Assembly: GCA_031216445.1 (NCBI GenBank)
Contig: CM062218.1
Coordinates: forward strand, 23,778,001 to 23,842,000
DNA: 64,000 nt
From: Lateolabrax maculatus
Taxonomy: Eukaryota > Chordata > Actinopteri > Acropomatiformes > Lateolabracidae
Direction: 5' to 3'
Notes under the pieces: model-generated
The model's database searches: none
Seen by the model: the letters and a program-made list of their open reading frames with translations, nothing else
What the model was told of the DNA's origin: nothing
Position numbers and translations under genes: made by a program
Shown here: one piece after another, positions 23,713 to 34,193 of the stretch
Numbering within the stretch: the stretch's first letter is position 1
Layout of the letters: each line of letters starts with the position of its first letter

Positions 23713-23964
23713 ATGGCATCTTTTTACAGAATAAAAGATAACACAACAGCTGTACTAACAGCTCTGATAGACCAAAATCAAACTATGAGTGAAGGAAAAG
23801 TGAAATTATATGATAGAATTGTGTCCAGTGTGACCTTGTCAGTATGGGCCTCCTCTTCTAATGATGTTTGTTTAATCAGAACTGTTAAGCCAGTACAGAT
23901 ATTACTAAAACATAACACCTCCCTGCCAAGGATTTCACAGTATCCTCTTTATCAAGAGTACTGA
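23713..23964 (+). pseudogene. ERV pol N-terminal fragment (start of RT)
   Basis: An open frame of 84 codons. The end (VKPVQILLKHNTSLPRISQYP) resembles the stretch just before the RT fingers in ERV pol proteins. The catalytic region with the YxDD motif does not follow and appears deleted. Confidence 0.5.
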
Positions 23965-24084
23965 CACTCACTGCTCCACACATTACAGATGTTCCATTCC
24001 TAACCCTGCTACTATATCACCTACAGAAGATGATGGTGATCCCCCGTAACTGTGGATGTTGTTTCATGTTCATCTAAACCTAGT

Positions 24085-24410
24085 CCAGATCTTTTAGAAA
24101 TTAATTTCTCTAACTCTGAACTTCTTTTCTACACTGATGGCTCTGCTTATAGAGAAAATGGTGTGCCGTACGCAGGGTATGCAATTTGTGATAACTTTTC
24201 TATTATTGAAAGTGCCGCCCTGCCACCCTCAAGCTCCGCCTAAGTAGCTGAGTTGTATGCCCTGAGGAGAGCCTGTCACCAAGTGAAAGGTAAAACTTAC
24301 CATTATCACAGACTCCAGATACACTTTTGGATGTTTGTATGCCTTTGGTATACTGTGGGCAAACTGAGGATTCATTACATCCTCAGGGACATCTGTTAAA
24401 CAGGGGAAAC
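24085..24410 (+). pseudogene. ERV RNase H fragment
   Basis: RNase H landmarks in order: LLFYTDGSA with the first catalytic Asp, VAELYALRRA with the Glu, and ITDSR with the second Asp. An internal stop follows SSSA and separates the first two, and a frame change precedes the third. It is a relic. Confidence 0.65.
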
Positions 24411-24432
24411 TGATTGGAAAACCGCTAGATGC

Positions 24433-24786
24433 ATGTTAACTACCTTCATCTATTGCCGTTTTAATGTGAAGCCCACACCAAATCTAAAGATCCGGTTTTA
24501 CAAATCTAAAGATCCAGTTTTACGAAGCAATGCTTTGGCCGACCATGCCGCCAAAGCAGCTGCCAAAATTGGTATTCCTCTCCATGTAAAGCTCTGTCTT
24601 GCCATACCTGCTAACAACCTTGCTTCTCCTAATGATGTGGGTCTCTTACAGGAGACCACTGATGTGAGAGAGCATAGTTTGTGGCTTTCCCATGGATGTA
24701 AATATGTAAACAATTTGTGGGTCCACAATGACGGCCGCGTTGTGGGCTCCCGTGTCTCTGTACCCATGGCTAACACGCAAGTCACA
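24433..24786 (+). pseudogene. ERV RNase H end and linker
   Basis: The open frame contains NALADHAAKAAAK, the usual end of a retroviral RNase H with the Ala-Asp-x-Ala-Ala motif. A region of unclear function follows. A 23-base direct duplication (AATCTAAAGATCCGGTTTTA and its near-copy) at about 24480-24526 interrupts the upstream part. Confidence 0.55.
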
Positions 24787-25114
24787 TGACTTGTCACGTG
24801 TGAGCAAAGGGGGGATGTGTCAGATAGTGTTGGAAGACTGGTTTGCTCCGGGATTTACATCCTATGCACAAAATGAAAAACAGTACAGACAATAATGTCG
24901 ACACATCCTTCCCCTCGGGTATTTTTTTTTTTTTTTGAAGCTTTTGAAATTGATTTTATTCATATGCAAAAATGTGATGGATATGAAAATATCCTTGTAT
25001 GAATGGACATGTTCTCAAACTGGCCTGAAGCATGGCCATGTAAGAAGGCGGACTCTACGTCCATTCCAAATGCCTGTTAAAAGACATTGCGCCAAAATTT
25101 GGTACTCCTCAGAC

Positions 25115-25637
25115 CATCAATTCAGACAGATGTACCCATTTCACTGGACAAATAATGACTGAACTCTGTGAATCACTAGGGATTAAACAAAGGCTACATT
25201 GTCCATATCATCCACAGTCTTCAGGGCTAGTTGAAAGACAAAAGGGGGTCTTGAAAATCAACCTAGCCAAACTGTGTGCTGAAACAGGCCTGAGATGGAC
25301 AATGCTGCTGACGCTAGCCCTAATGTCAATGAGGTCCACACCCATCAGGAAACACAAACTCACACCTCATGAAATTATCACTGGTAGACCAATGACTATA
25401 CCAAGTTATTCGGTATTATGCATGAAAAAGATGGATCTCCATGCTATGGATGAGTCCATCAGATCATTTTGTTCTGCTCTAACCTCTGCCGTTCAGTCAA
25501 TCCACGGACAAGTGAAAGCTGTCCAGTCTTTTCCTAGTGACAAACCCTGCCACAACATCCAACCAGGAGATTGGGTTTGCGTCAGAGAGTTCCGGCGGAA
25601 GAACGCCCTGAAACCCCGCTGGTCCAAACATTGCACA
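25115..25637 (+). pseudogene. ERV integrase fragment
   Basis: A DDE integrase core relic. One catalytic Asp lies in the SIQTD segment near 25120, and the Glu is in SSGLVERQKGVLK near 25230. A C-terminal DNA-binding part follows (PGDWVCVREFRRK). A stop and frame change lie between the Asp and Glu motifs near 25150. The related protein at 38369-38864 shows the same organisation. Confidence 0.7.
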
Positions 25638-25699
25638 TAAGAGAAAAAGTTTGGTCTGCATTAAAACAGAACTATATCTGTGCTGACATAGAAGATGTA

Positions 25700-26094
25700 A
25701 TTTTATCTGCACAATATACAATATACATTTTGTACAGTGATTGATGTATTTTGTATGGCAATTCCTCCACAGCTAATCTGAGAGGTATTTAAACAGCCAG
25801 TAAATAAAAATGAAATTTGCCACATAAATGTTGTACACATTAATTAATTGTAAATCTAAGGAGCAGGAGTCCAGGCTGAAAAGTCAGTGTCACTGTTTAA
25901 GAATATATGGACCTTGTGGACCATAGCTTTAGTTTAATCATACCACATTTATTTTGTTGGTTATATTCTAACAATCCAGTGTGAACACATATTTAAAACC
26001 ATATTCCCTAGCAAATGCTTTCAACATTAAAAATGAATGTTTAGAAGAGCATAAATTGCCATGCTGAAGAATGTGTGTGTGTGTGTCTTTGTAG
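25700..26094. other. Non-coding spacer
   Basis: AT-rich. It ends in a (GT)n pyrimidine-like tract followed by TTTGTAG, which serves as the acceptor for the next exon. Nothing else was recognised. Confidence 0.5.
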
Positions 26095-26418
26095 GGTACA
26101 GCGAGAGACGAGGCCCTAGAATGCACTGTCGGTGTGCTGACAGTTGTCAGTGAAGATAATCCTCATGAGGGTCCAAGTTCAGTAGACCTCCAGCCCATCT
26201 CCACTGCCATCATTCTGGAGGGAGGTATCATCATGGATCATATAAAAAAACTTGCCTCAGGCAGTTTGTCTGTTATTTGGGCTTACATATGCTTTGCATT
26301 TGGATTACCCAAAATGCATGGCAAATACACTCAACTTCATTCAGACTGTGATGCTTGGACTGGGAAAGAAAACCTCCCACCAAAACTGTTAACTTTGAAG
26401 AACAGTCTACTGGGTTAG
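26095..26418 (+). pseudogene. Second SAMD3-like terminal exon
   Basis: After acceptor TGTCTTTGTAG the sequence is open to TAG 26416-26418. It begins with a VGVLTVV stretch and holds STAIILEGGII and ends KLLTLKNSLL, the pattern of a terminal exon in the zinc finger/SAMD3-like family. The middle reads out of frame: the family-like residues YPK and then MANTLNFIQ lie in another frame between about 26307 and 26368, so two opposite one-base shifts keep the ends in register. No upstream exons of this copy were found, apart from the distinct locus at 18-21 kb. It is probably the stump of a duplicate. Confidence 0.6.
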
Positions 26419-26419
26419 A

Positions 26420-27825
26420 CCAGTAAAGAGCCATCAGCTGTCAGATAGCACTTTGTAAATTATGCAGCAGTTAATGTTCTCCTGTTATCAGAGAAAGTTT
26501 TATGCTTTCATGCAACTGAGCTGGCTTGTTTATGATCTCAAAAAAAAAAAAAATTCTATTAAAGTGTACCATGTTATGCTAGTATGCTAATGGTGGAAAT
26601 AGCGCCACCTTGTGTTGCAAAGAGTTGTTAGATAATGTTGTCAGAAAGGAACCTAGCAAGGTTGACCTGTTTACATTTGTGTTTTGGGAAAACTTTTAAT
26701 AGTTATAATGTAGTACAAATACAAAACTCAAGGAGTGATGTTTTTCTGTGTTGGTTTAAACCTTGGACTGATGCTCGCTTTGGGACACAAAAGCATTTGT
26801 TGTACTTTCAGTTTTGATCAGAAATGCAATGATTTTGCATGCACTGAAGTCCTGTAATTATCAGGTGTTTACCTGTTTAATATTGTGAGACTGTTACATG
26901 CATAGAATTAGCTCACAAAAATGTGGTTTTATTTTTGCCATGTCCATGTCATGTTCTACCGTCAAATCAAACCACAAGTTTGTTGTTTAGCTGCTGTTTT
27001 GTACTTGAATGTACAAGAAAGTGATACTTGGGAACAGAACACTTGAGGCTGAATAATAGATTTAATGCATATTGTTATTACAATAGCCTAACAGACATAG
27101 ATCACACTATGAGCAATTTTACAACTAGCTTTAAAATACATTAAATATGACAAGAGGATAGAGAACAGTAATTTTATTGTTTATTGTAAGGTTATTACAT
27201 GAGTGATAAAACACACATTTTATATTGGAGAATTGGAATCAAAAGTAACAATATCGAACATTTATTGTTCAGCCTAGATCTGTCAATGATGCAATTATTT
27301 TTTTAATAAATGTTGTAATGCAGCTGAACAAACCCAGTGAGTGTTCTTTTAAAGTATATGTTTGTGGTGTTTTTCCCTTTATTAGGTAATAACAGCTAAA
27401 ATAGATAAGAAATGGGAGAAGGACAAGGACCCATTCAAGGAAATTGGTTTGTTTAATTTAACTGAACTGAAATGAACTGAAAAAAAATGAGTGAGTAGTA
27501 AGTAGTAGGTATCATAATTCTAAGTGGGGTTAAATTTGTATCAAGCAGTCCACACAAAATGAAAAAATTAAGTTAACACTAAGCATGGCTATTAAGTTAC
27601 ATGAACTTTTTTTTTTTTTTTAGTTGTACTACTTGATTTAGTACTGCACACTTAAAATAAACAAGCTTTTCTAACTCACTATTCTTAAGATTACTTTGTT
27701 TAATTTGCAACGAGTTTGCATACTTTTTTTTTTTTTTTTTTACGGTCAACTAATTAGATTTTACAGTGAGTATACGTACACACGTCTCCCGCAGGTCTAT
27801 GTTGAAAGTCCCTCAATATTCAGTT
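26420..27825. other. Non-coding stretch
   Basis: AT-rich sequence with poly-A and poly-T runs (26539-26553, 27608-27622, 27726-27742). The part at about 27530-27770 resembles the AAGTT-rich segment at 17430-17650 in character and may be another dispersed repeat. No gene was seen. Confidence 0.5.
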
Positions 27826-27830
27826 GAGTA

Positions 27831-28049
27831 TTGGCTAATGACCTGCAACACCTAGACGTGTCCAGTACAGTACTACAATATGTAGATGATCTCTTGATAT
27901 GTAGCACCTCCAAAGCTCAATGTGCACAAGACTCAGTCTCAGCCCTGATGGCTTTAGAAAAGGGGGCTCACAAGGTGAGTAAAAATAAATTACAGTTTTG
28001 CCAGACACAGGTTGAATACTTAGGTAGACAACTCTGTGGCACTAAATGA
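27831..28049 (+). pseudogene. ERV reverse transcriptase fragment (YVDD)
   Basis: An open frame of 72 codons. LQYVDDLLICS holds the catalytic YVDD of a retroviral RT, followed by the HKVSKNKLQFCQTQVEYLGR region of the palm/thumb. The fingers domain upstream is absent, so it is inactive. Confidence 0.75.
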
Positions 28050-28639
28050 GCTATAGCGCCCTCACAAATTGAGGCAGTATCGAAAGCTCCCAAACCACAA
28101 ACGGTGAGACACATGTTGTCATTTCTGCCATCTCAGCTTTACTAGAAGCCATACACCATCCAAAAGTGTTAGCCATCATTAAATGCGTAGCTCATCAAAA
28201 AACGAATTCCCTGATAGCTAAAGGCAACAACTTAGCAGATGAAGCCGCAAAACGCATAGCTACACCCACCTGTATAGGACCACTGCTAGTAGCTGGAGAT
28301 TGTGAACCACTAACAAACTTATATATATATATATGAGCTATATATATGTGCTGCTATATAATAGTAGCACAACATCAGGCAAGTCCATATGCACATTCTG
28401 TATGGGCAAAAAGGGGGGCAAGTATAATCACTGAAGAAGGTCCATCACATGGGCTATGGCGAAGTGCACATGGACATATTGTCCTCCCAACATCTTTGGT
28501 ACAGGTTGCTACACGTAGTGCGCATGGTCAGGACCATTGCACAAGTGGGGAGGTGTTGAGACGCCTTCAAGCAGTCTGGTGGTCACCATTTTTGGCAAGC
28601 ATGGTTGATAGAACATTGCCAGAATGCTAAGTGTGTGCA

Positions 28640-29060
28640 CATCATAACATTAGGAAAGCATTTTCAGCACCAATCGCATATATTCCACCACCAGAAGGTC
28701 CTTTTTGTCATCTAATGTTGGACTATATAGATATGACAGATTGTAGATCCGTGGTTAAATTTTTGTGTAAAGAAGTTTTTTCCAAGATTTGGAATACCAG
28801 AGACAGTCAGTTCCGACCTGCGTTTGTAGCTGAGACAATAAAAAAAAGCCCTAAAAATGCTAGGAATCAAACAGAAGTTCAGATGTGTGTATCACCCACA
28901 GTCACAGAGAGTAGTGGAAAGGGCAAATGGCATGCTAAAAGCAAAACTTGCAAAAATTAGGGCAGACAGTCAGTATAAAATCAATTGGGTAGATGCATTG
29001 CCACTTGCTTTGATGGCTATACGAACACTAACTAACACTAACACTAAGCTAAGAGACTAA
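28640..29060 (+). pseudogene. ERV integrase fragments
   Basis: A C-x2-H-like start (CVHHNIRKAF), then GPFCHLMLDYIDM with the first catalytic Asp, a SVVKFLCKEV stretch, and in another frame LGIKQKFRCVYHPQSQ with VERANGMLK carrying the Glu. At least one frame change near 28840-28860 separates the second Asp region from the Glu region. Similar to the integrase at 38369-38864. Confidence 0.7.
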
Positions 29061-29493
29061 CACATCTAATACCACACGAGGCACTTACAGGGAGACCGAT
29101 GCCGGTTCCCTTTTGTAGAGGGCCGTATGCGAGCAATGTGAACGAGAACTAACATGCTACCTACGACACCTAACGCAAATACACAAAGCTGTGCTCCAAC
29201 AGGTAAAAGCTCTGTCTGAGGACAGAGTAACGCTACAACGAGTAGTGCGGCAATGCGATTTGAACAGATTATATTAGACGACAAAACAACATTGCATATC
29301 ATAAAAAAACAACACGTTCTATGTCCAATTTCTACTCCCTTCACTAAAAAATGGCACACAACCACTGGCAGATGTATTTTGGCTGTGTGATGACAATCAA
29401 CAGGTGAAAGTGACCTTACCAGTCGTGCTAACAGGACAGATAACTGTGATTGGTGGACGAACAAGCAAAACGGCCAGGGTCAGTTGAGACACG

Positions 29494-29796
29494 TTGAAAC
29501 TGTGGAAGCCCGATGATAAAGTATATGTAGCATGGAACCAAGAGCCCATAGGATTACCTGATGAGCACCAGGCTCTAGGGGAAGATTGGATAAAATCAGG
29601 ACAAGGGACAGGATGGATACCATTGGTAGGCTCTTTGATAAATAAAAAAAACCTGAGAGACAAACACGTAGCAAGCTCAAATTGGAGCACTAAAAATCAA
29701 GCTCTCTCTAAGGTTTGGGAGTGTTTGAATAATCTGTCATGGCGCAAAATCCTACAGGTAATTGGAATGCTCCTGGGTGTTGCATACTTCCAATGA
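29494..29796 (+). other. Unidentified reading frame in ERV copy 2
   Basis: An open frame of about 100 codons after the integrase. It has several Trp and a short hydrophobic end (ILQVIGMLLGVAYFQ). Its position would suit an env leader or accessory frame, but there is no diagnostic motif. Confidence 0.25.
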
Positions 29797-29956
29797 CCTC
29801 AGCAATGATAAAGAAAGCAACGAGATGTCTTCCAGGACAATTCCCACTTTAAATCCAAAACGGCATAAATCTGGAGGTAACAATAAGAGAAGATGACAAG
29901 GAACCATTGTATGAAAGCATGATGACTCCAAAATAAAAATAAATACCTAAGTAAAA

Positions 29957-30360
29957 ATGATGAAGCGCAGACAACGAAGACGTAAACCTAAATCAAAAAT
30001 TTCGCATGAGTATCATAAAGATCTGCAAAGAATATTGGATGTGTTACCCAATATAGTTATAGTTTGGCCCAATACCAATAGCACAATCAAAAACTCACGT
30101 ACAGTATTTAAACTCTTATGTGCACTTCCGAAGACTTTCCATTACCGCCCCTGCCCCAAGAAATCCGAATTGAATCCATAGAAACCTGGTCATGGTCAAC
30201 TAAAACTTATAATCTACGACAAGGTATCATAGCAGCCTGTCCTAGAATCACTTTAAAATACAAATATGATTTAGTGACTCCCGGAACTCCTCGACGTATA
30301 CCCCTATGCACTAAGTACACACTAAATATGATCTCATTATATTGTGGGTCACTCTTGTGA
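29957..30360 (+). other. Unidentified coding-like stretch with basic N-terminus
   Basis: A frame starting MMKRRQRRRKPKSK runs to 30181. A second frame (30118-30360), shifted by one base, continues with coding-like composition. The strongly basic start recalls nucleic-acid-binding or nuclear-localised small proteins. No family was recognised, and the frame change suggests decay. It ends at the solo LTR. Confidence 0.25.
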
Positions 30361-30916
30361 GGGAATTTTCCTTCTTGTATGTTAAACTTCTCTCTTGTAC
30401 GTTAAAGGTAACTTAAGACAGTGCTTCACAGGTCAGGTCAACTGCCTGTCTCTGTTCGCCTGTCTCACTCTGTGTGCCTGACAAGGCCGAGTTGGCTCTG
30501 GCCTCTGGTAAACCAAGGTCTGCTAGATATCTTCTGTTTTCGGGTTTAGACACAACAGGCTGGTGCCTGGTTGTTGACGCTGGATAAGACATACTGTACA
30601 GAGGCTATGCTGTTGCTAGGACAGCAAATATTGATGTCTTTCCTTGTTTAGATCTGATATCCAATAGAGTCATCACACATGCCAGGCTGAGTTAGGAATA
30701 ACCCTATTTGGATATAGCGGGACTTATCAGTTCTGGGGAAGGTTAAATACTGAGTTTCAGGACACCATCTTCAGATTTGGGTAGCAGTACGCTGTGATTC
30801 ACACTCGGTGTTTCCCTTTTCTCCTCGATCGAGCTTCAATAAATATTCCTGTGTAGGACATCCAGGTCTCCTGAAACTTCTTGTTAGAGTGAACCAGCTC
30901 TAAGATTTCCATCACA
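30356..30916 (+). mobile_element. Solo LTR with 5-bp target duplication
   Basis: A 561-bp unit begins TGTGAGGG and ends ATCACA, so it has the TG...CA ends of an LTR. It is flanked on both sides by ACTCT (30351-30355 and 30917-30921), a perfect 5-bp target site duplication. It contains AATAAA at 30838-30843 on the plus strand, which sets its orientation. No second copy of this LTR was noticed in the window. It probably arose by recombination between the two LTRs of a full element. Confidence 0.7.
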
Positions 30917-31049
30917 ACTCTTATTATTTAGCACACATATGTTACTGCAAAAGAATGGTAGGACAGGAGTAGAGCAGAAGTCAAGATGTTATGAGCAACA
31001 GTATGTGTGTGAATACAAATCGATCTTTACAGTAGGTAGACATTTCTAC

Positions 31050-31800
31050 GTAGTATGGAGGAGCTAGAAATTAGCTTAGGGCCTGTTGGTGTATTAATCC
31101 TCTCGTATCACCCTTCTGATAGAGACATGGCTGAACGTCCAGGGACTGGTTGGCAGTATGACCTGCATGCACCAATGGGACCTATACACCAGGCTCAGCC
31201 TTATCCACCTGGGTGGCCAGCTCAGATGATGACTACAGGTCCCAGGGCTACGTGCACGCACCAACTGGCGGTCCAACCAGCACCTTCCACCACAGGGCTC
31301 CGAGGAAACTGGGTGTGCCTCCCGAGATACCCTCAACCACCACCACCACCAGGACTGATGGAGGAATAGATGAGTCCAATCTGCTCACAGGACGAAGAAT
31401 GAGGACTGGATGACAGCATTACTGGAAACATGGATATGGCAGTCCAAGCATCTACATCAGATCTGCCACAAACTCATCCAGGGGGGCCGGTGCAGCCCCC
31501 AACCCAGAGTGGCCGCAATACGATGGATCCAGGATTCTACGTCCAGAAGAAACTGACCACACCTAGGGAGGTGGGGCCTATAATCACTCAAACACACACA
31601 AACATTGGCCACCTTGCCCCTGCAGCGTTTCAAGGCCCTCCTTGGCAACAAAAAGCCTGCGGAGGTTGCATATATCCGTGCCCTGCGCAAGAGAGTATCA
31701 GCACGCCTTAGGGGAAGAGCCAGTCATCTCTGTTACAAGCAATATGCAAAGGAGAAACAACAGTGGATGGAAGAGAAATGCCGCATGATAAATATGATAT
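31050..31800 (+). other. Unidentified decayed coding-like region
   Basis: Pro/Thr/Gly-rich frames alternate: 31055-31369, 31213-31413, 31430-31711 and 31605-31802. The stretch starting MAERPGTGWQYDLHAP, the Pro-rich middle, and the basic end (RFKALLGNKK, then KQYAKEKQQWMEEK) look like pieces of one protein read through several frame changes. No family was recognised. It lies just before a transposon end at 31957. Confidence 0.35.
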
Positions 31801-31804
31801 GATT

Positions 31805-31957
31805 GCTGTAGTTCTGACAGGACCTACTGTCCGACAGGACGGTGCTTCCTTGCTTTGATTGGTTCTCTCTGCTCGTTGATAACGCCCCGTGGAAATCAAA
31901 AAATGAGAGGTTCCAGACTAGTACGCATTTGTGGATTCGTCTGGTGATGCCAGGCTT
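31805..31957 (+). mobile_element. Right end of a DNA transposon (same family as 32336-32822)
   Basis: About 150 bases match the right part of the element at 32336-32822. Both show GTAGTTCTGACAGGAC, GATTGGTTCTCTCTGC, AGGTTCCAGACT and GTCTGG with GCCAGGCT. It ends at GCCAGGCT followed by a run of T. No left end was found nearby. Confidence 0.65.
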
Positions 31958-32335
31958 TTTTTTTTCATCACTGTGGCGCAAATGGGCTTCCATAACTCTG
32001 TCACACCCTAAAGAGACAAAAAGGCAAACAGTACACTGCAGCCCTGGCTAAATCAGTTCACACAGGAATTAAAGAGAGACTGTAGGAAATAAGAACGGCA
32101 ATGGAAAAAAACAGGTTTACACATTATTTGACCAGTGTCATATTTGGGGTCTTCTGACACAGTGAGCGGCTCATCATGTACAGCCTCATTGTGTACCGTC
32201 CAGGCATTGTTGACCTCTGGGATGACATAGGCCTTATGTATGTTGAACCAAGTCACGTCAAGTCAATTTTATTTATATAGCGCCAAATCATAACAAAAGT
32301 TATCTCAAGACACTTTTCTCAGAGTATGTCTAGAC

Positions 32336-32822
32336 TAGCCTGGGAACCAGGTGAATCTGTGAGCTAATGTTTCATTTGCTCTGGCAGATACATCTGGCCC
32401 TTCTCCCATTCAAATTGATTTCTCTGCCGATTTATCGGGATAACCAATCACAAGCGTTTATTTAGTACGAAGCGGGTTTAAAACGATGACTGACAGAGAG
32501 AAGCACCATTCAGGTATCTTTATAAATATCCAAGATGGCGCTACCGATAAGGAATGTTCAGCGGCTGGCTACAGTGGCAATATTACATGAACTGGACAGT
32601 AAATTTTCTCTCAAAGAAGAACAAACAACTGCACTTAAACTTTATGTTGATAAGAAATATGTTTGCCGTAGTTCTGACAGGACGTACCATCCGACAGGAC
32701 AGCCCTCTGTTGCTCTGATTGGTTCTCTCTGCCCATTGATAGCGTCACTTGGAACTCAAAAATTAACTGAAAGGTTCCAGACTTATACTCATTTGCGAAT
32801 TAGTCTGGCGAAGCCAGGCTAG
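32336..32822 (+). mobile_element. Non-autonomous DNA transposon with TAGCCTGG ends
   Basis: The element begins TAGCCTGGGAACC and ends AGCCAGGCTA, giving short terminal inverted repeats. It lies between GTCTAGAC copies at 32328-32335 and 32823-32830. Its middle holds a short open frame from 32535 (FSLKEEQTTALKLYVDKK) that looks like the start of a RecQ-type helicase (Q-motif region); the frame then jumps to the 3' end sequence. It is likely an internal-deletion derivative of a larger element. The superfamily is not certain. Confidence 0.6.
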
Positions 32823-32830
32823 GTCTAGAC

Positions 32831-33813
32831 CAGGGGCCTCAAACTCGCGGCCCGGGGGCCAATTGCGGCCCGCGGGATGATAGTTTGTGGCCCCCGCCTT
32901 AATATGAAAGTTTAATGTTAGTGCGGCCCGCGAGTTTGATATGTATGGCATTTTACAGTGTTGTGTGCGGAGCTGAACGAACCTACCAATCATGGTGGGG
33001 TATATGGCTCGCGGGGGCGGGGCATCGGCCGGGCTTGATGTAAGCAGAGAAACATTTCTCAGTGAGTGAAAGATACAGCACATGGATGTATAAAGAGAAC
33101 AGATACAGCAGCGGTGCCATGCTGTGTTTTCTTCCGGGCCTGGCTGGCTGCCTCGTTTCTATTGGGCACACGCGGACATTCGCCCCAGCGCGCTGCGTTC
33201 ACAACACTTAAAAAAAAGTTTTCTTAAGTTGCTGCCCAGCGGGTCATTATACATATATAGACGTATCTAAATGTATATATGTATATATATTTATACACAC
33301 ACGTCAATGGCACTTAGAAAGTTAATATGAGGTCTCTCTCTCTGACAAAATAAATCAAAGTGATGCATACGCGGCGGGATAAAAGAAAAGTAAGGAGCTC
33401 AATGCAGCCTAATGTAGTCTGCAGTCACATAGCGACACCTGTCCATTTGGTCTATGTTCAGAAGAAGGTTAAAGGTTAAAGAACTGTAAATACAGACATT
33501 TGAATCTGAATACAGCAGATATAGAAGACTGAAGAAACCACATATAGTCGCTAACTAGAGAAATCTAATTATTATTATTATTTTCATGATTATTATTATT
33601 ATTTTATTTATTTATTAGTGATTGATTTATTTTCTTATTGATTCTTAATTTCTTTATTTATTTTTTCAACTTATTTTGTGTTAAAAAATAAAGAGATTTG
33701 AGAAGATTGGAATTTTTTAAACAAAGCTTTTCTTGTGGAAAACCTGATGCGGCCCAGCCTCACCCAGACTCTGCCTCCAGCGGCCCCCAGGTAAATTGAG
33801 TTTGAGACCCCTG
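32831..33813 (+). mobile_element. hAT-like non-autonomous element with 8-bp target duplication
   Basis: Terminal repeats are CAGGGGCCTCAAACTC and GAGTTTGAGACCCCTG, an almost perfect inverted pair. The flanks are GTCTAGAC at 32823-32830 and at 33814-33821, an 8-bp duplication as made by hAT transposases. The interior (983 bp in all) is GC-rich at both ends (GCGGCCCGGGGGCCAATTGC) and holds an ATT-rich stretch at about 33560-33670. It has no transposase frame. This terminal sequence is very common in fish and other vertebrates. Confidence 0.85.
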
Positions 33814-33984
33814 GTCTAGACCAATATTTTTTAAAATATTTACAGAGACCCAACAATTTCCACCATGAGTAGCACTTGGTGAGGAAAAACTCCCTTTTAA
33901 CAGGTAAAAACCTCAAGCTGAACCAGGCTCTGGGTGGGCAGTCATCTGACTCGACAGAGTTGGGTTGAAAGTGGGGTGTGCTGG

Positions 33985-34190
33985 AGGTGGCTGTGGGTAA
34001 GAGGGATGGAGCATGGCCCTGCTGGAGCCCCTGGAGGTGGCTGTGGATAAGGGGGATGGAGCATGGCTCTTCTAGAGCCTGCTGGAGCCCCTGGCGGGTG
34101 TTGGGCTCAGGGGGGGTGGCTGGAGGTGGCTCTGGGGAAGGGGGATGGAGCACAGCCCTGCCAGGGCCTGCTGGAGCCACTGCTGGAGCC
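33985..34190 (+). repeat. Imperfect tandem repeat, GGAGGTGGCT-rich
   Basis: About three imperfect copies of a unit with GCTGGAGGTGGCTGTGG, GGGGGATGGAGCATGGC and CCTGCTGGAGCCCCTGG. Its open frames on both strands are Gly/Trp- or Pro-rich and come from the repeat. Confidence 0.7.
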
Positions 34191-34193
34191 AGA

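Larger units (their letters stand above)
22060..25700 (+). mobile_element. Decayed endogenous retrovirus, copy 1
   Basis: A plus-strand ERV relic without recognised LTRs. In order it shows a possible gag stretch (22136-22372), a damaged CCHC knuckle near 23200, a start of pol (23713-23964), RNase H (24085-24410), a linker (24433-24786) and integrase (25115-25637). The central polymerase part of RT is absent between 23964 and 24050. Stops and frame changes are frequent. It lies between two SAMD3-like segments. The pol type resembles the ERV at 36943-46367. Confidence 0.75.
27830..30350 (+). mobile_element. Decayed endogenous retrovirus, copy 2
   Basis: A second plus-strand ERV relic. It shows an RT piece with YVDD (27831-28049), an RNase H end (about 28150-28320), integrase zinc-binding and core parts (28600-29060), an integrase C-terminal stretch to about 29250, and unidentified reading frames to 30360. 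The 5' half (gag, protease, most of RT) is missing and stops are frequent. It is of the same broad RT type as the ERV on the minus strand at 36.9-46.4 kb. A solo LTR follows at 30356, but that LTR has its own target duplication and so is a separate insertion. Confidence 0.7.
32254..33980 (-). mobile_element. LINE 3' UTR (minus), interrupted by two DNA transposons
   Basis: The two outer parts, 32254-32335 and 33822-33980, are the reverse complement of the LINE 3' UTR at about 21800-22055 (GTCAATTTTATTTATATAGC and the parts with AAACTCCCTTTTAACAGG). The interior is filled by two inserted elements. The insertion point is the octamer GTCTAGAC, part of the UTR sequence in the other copy (GGTCTAGACC near 21964-21973). 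Confidence 0.85.

Noticed and set aside
30838..30916. The LTR at 30356-30916 as the 3' LTR of ERV copy 2
   Set aside because: Its own ACTCT target duplication on both sides and the absence of a polypurine tract before it argue for a solo LTR.
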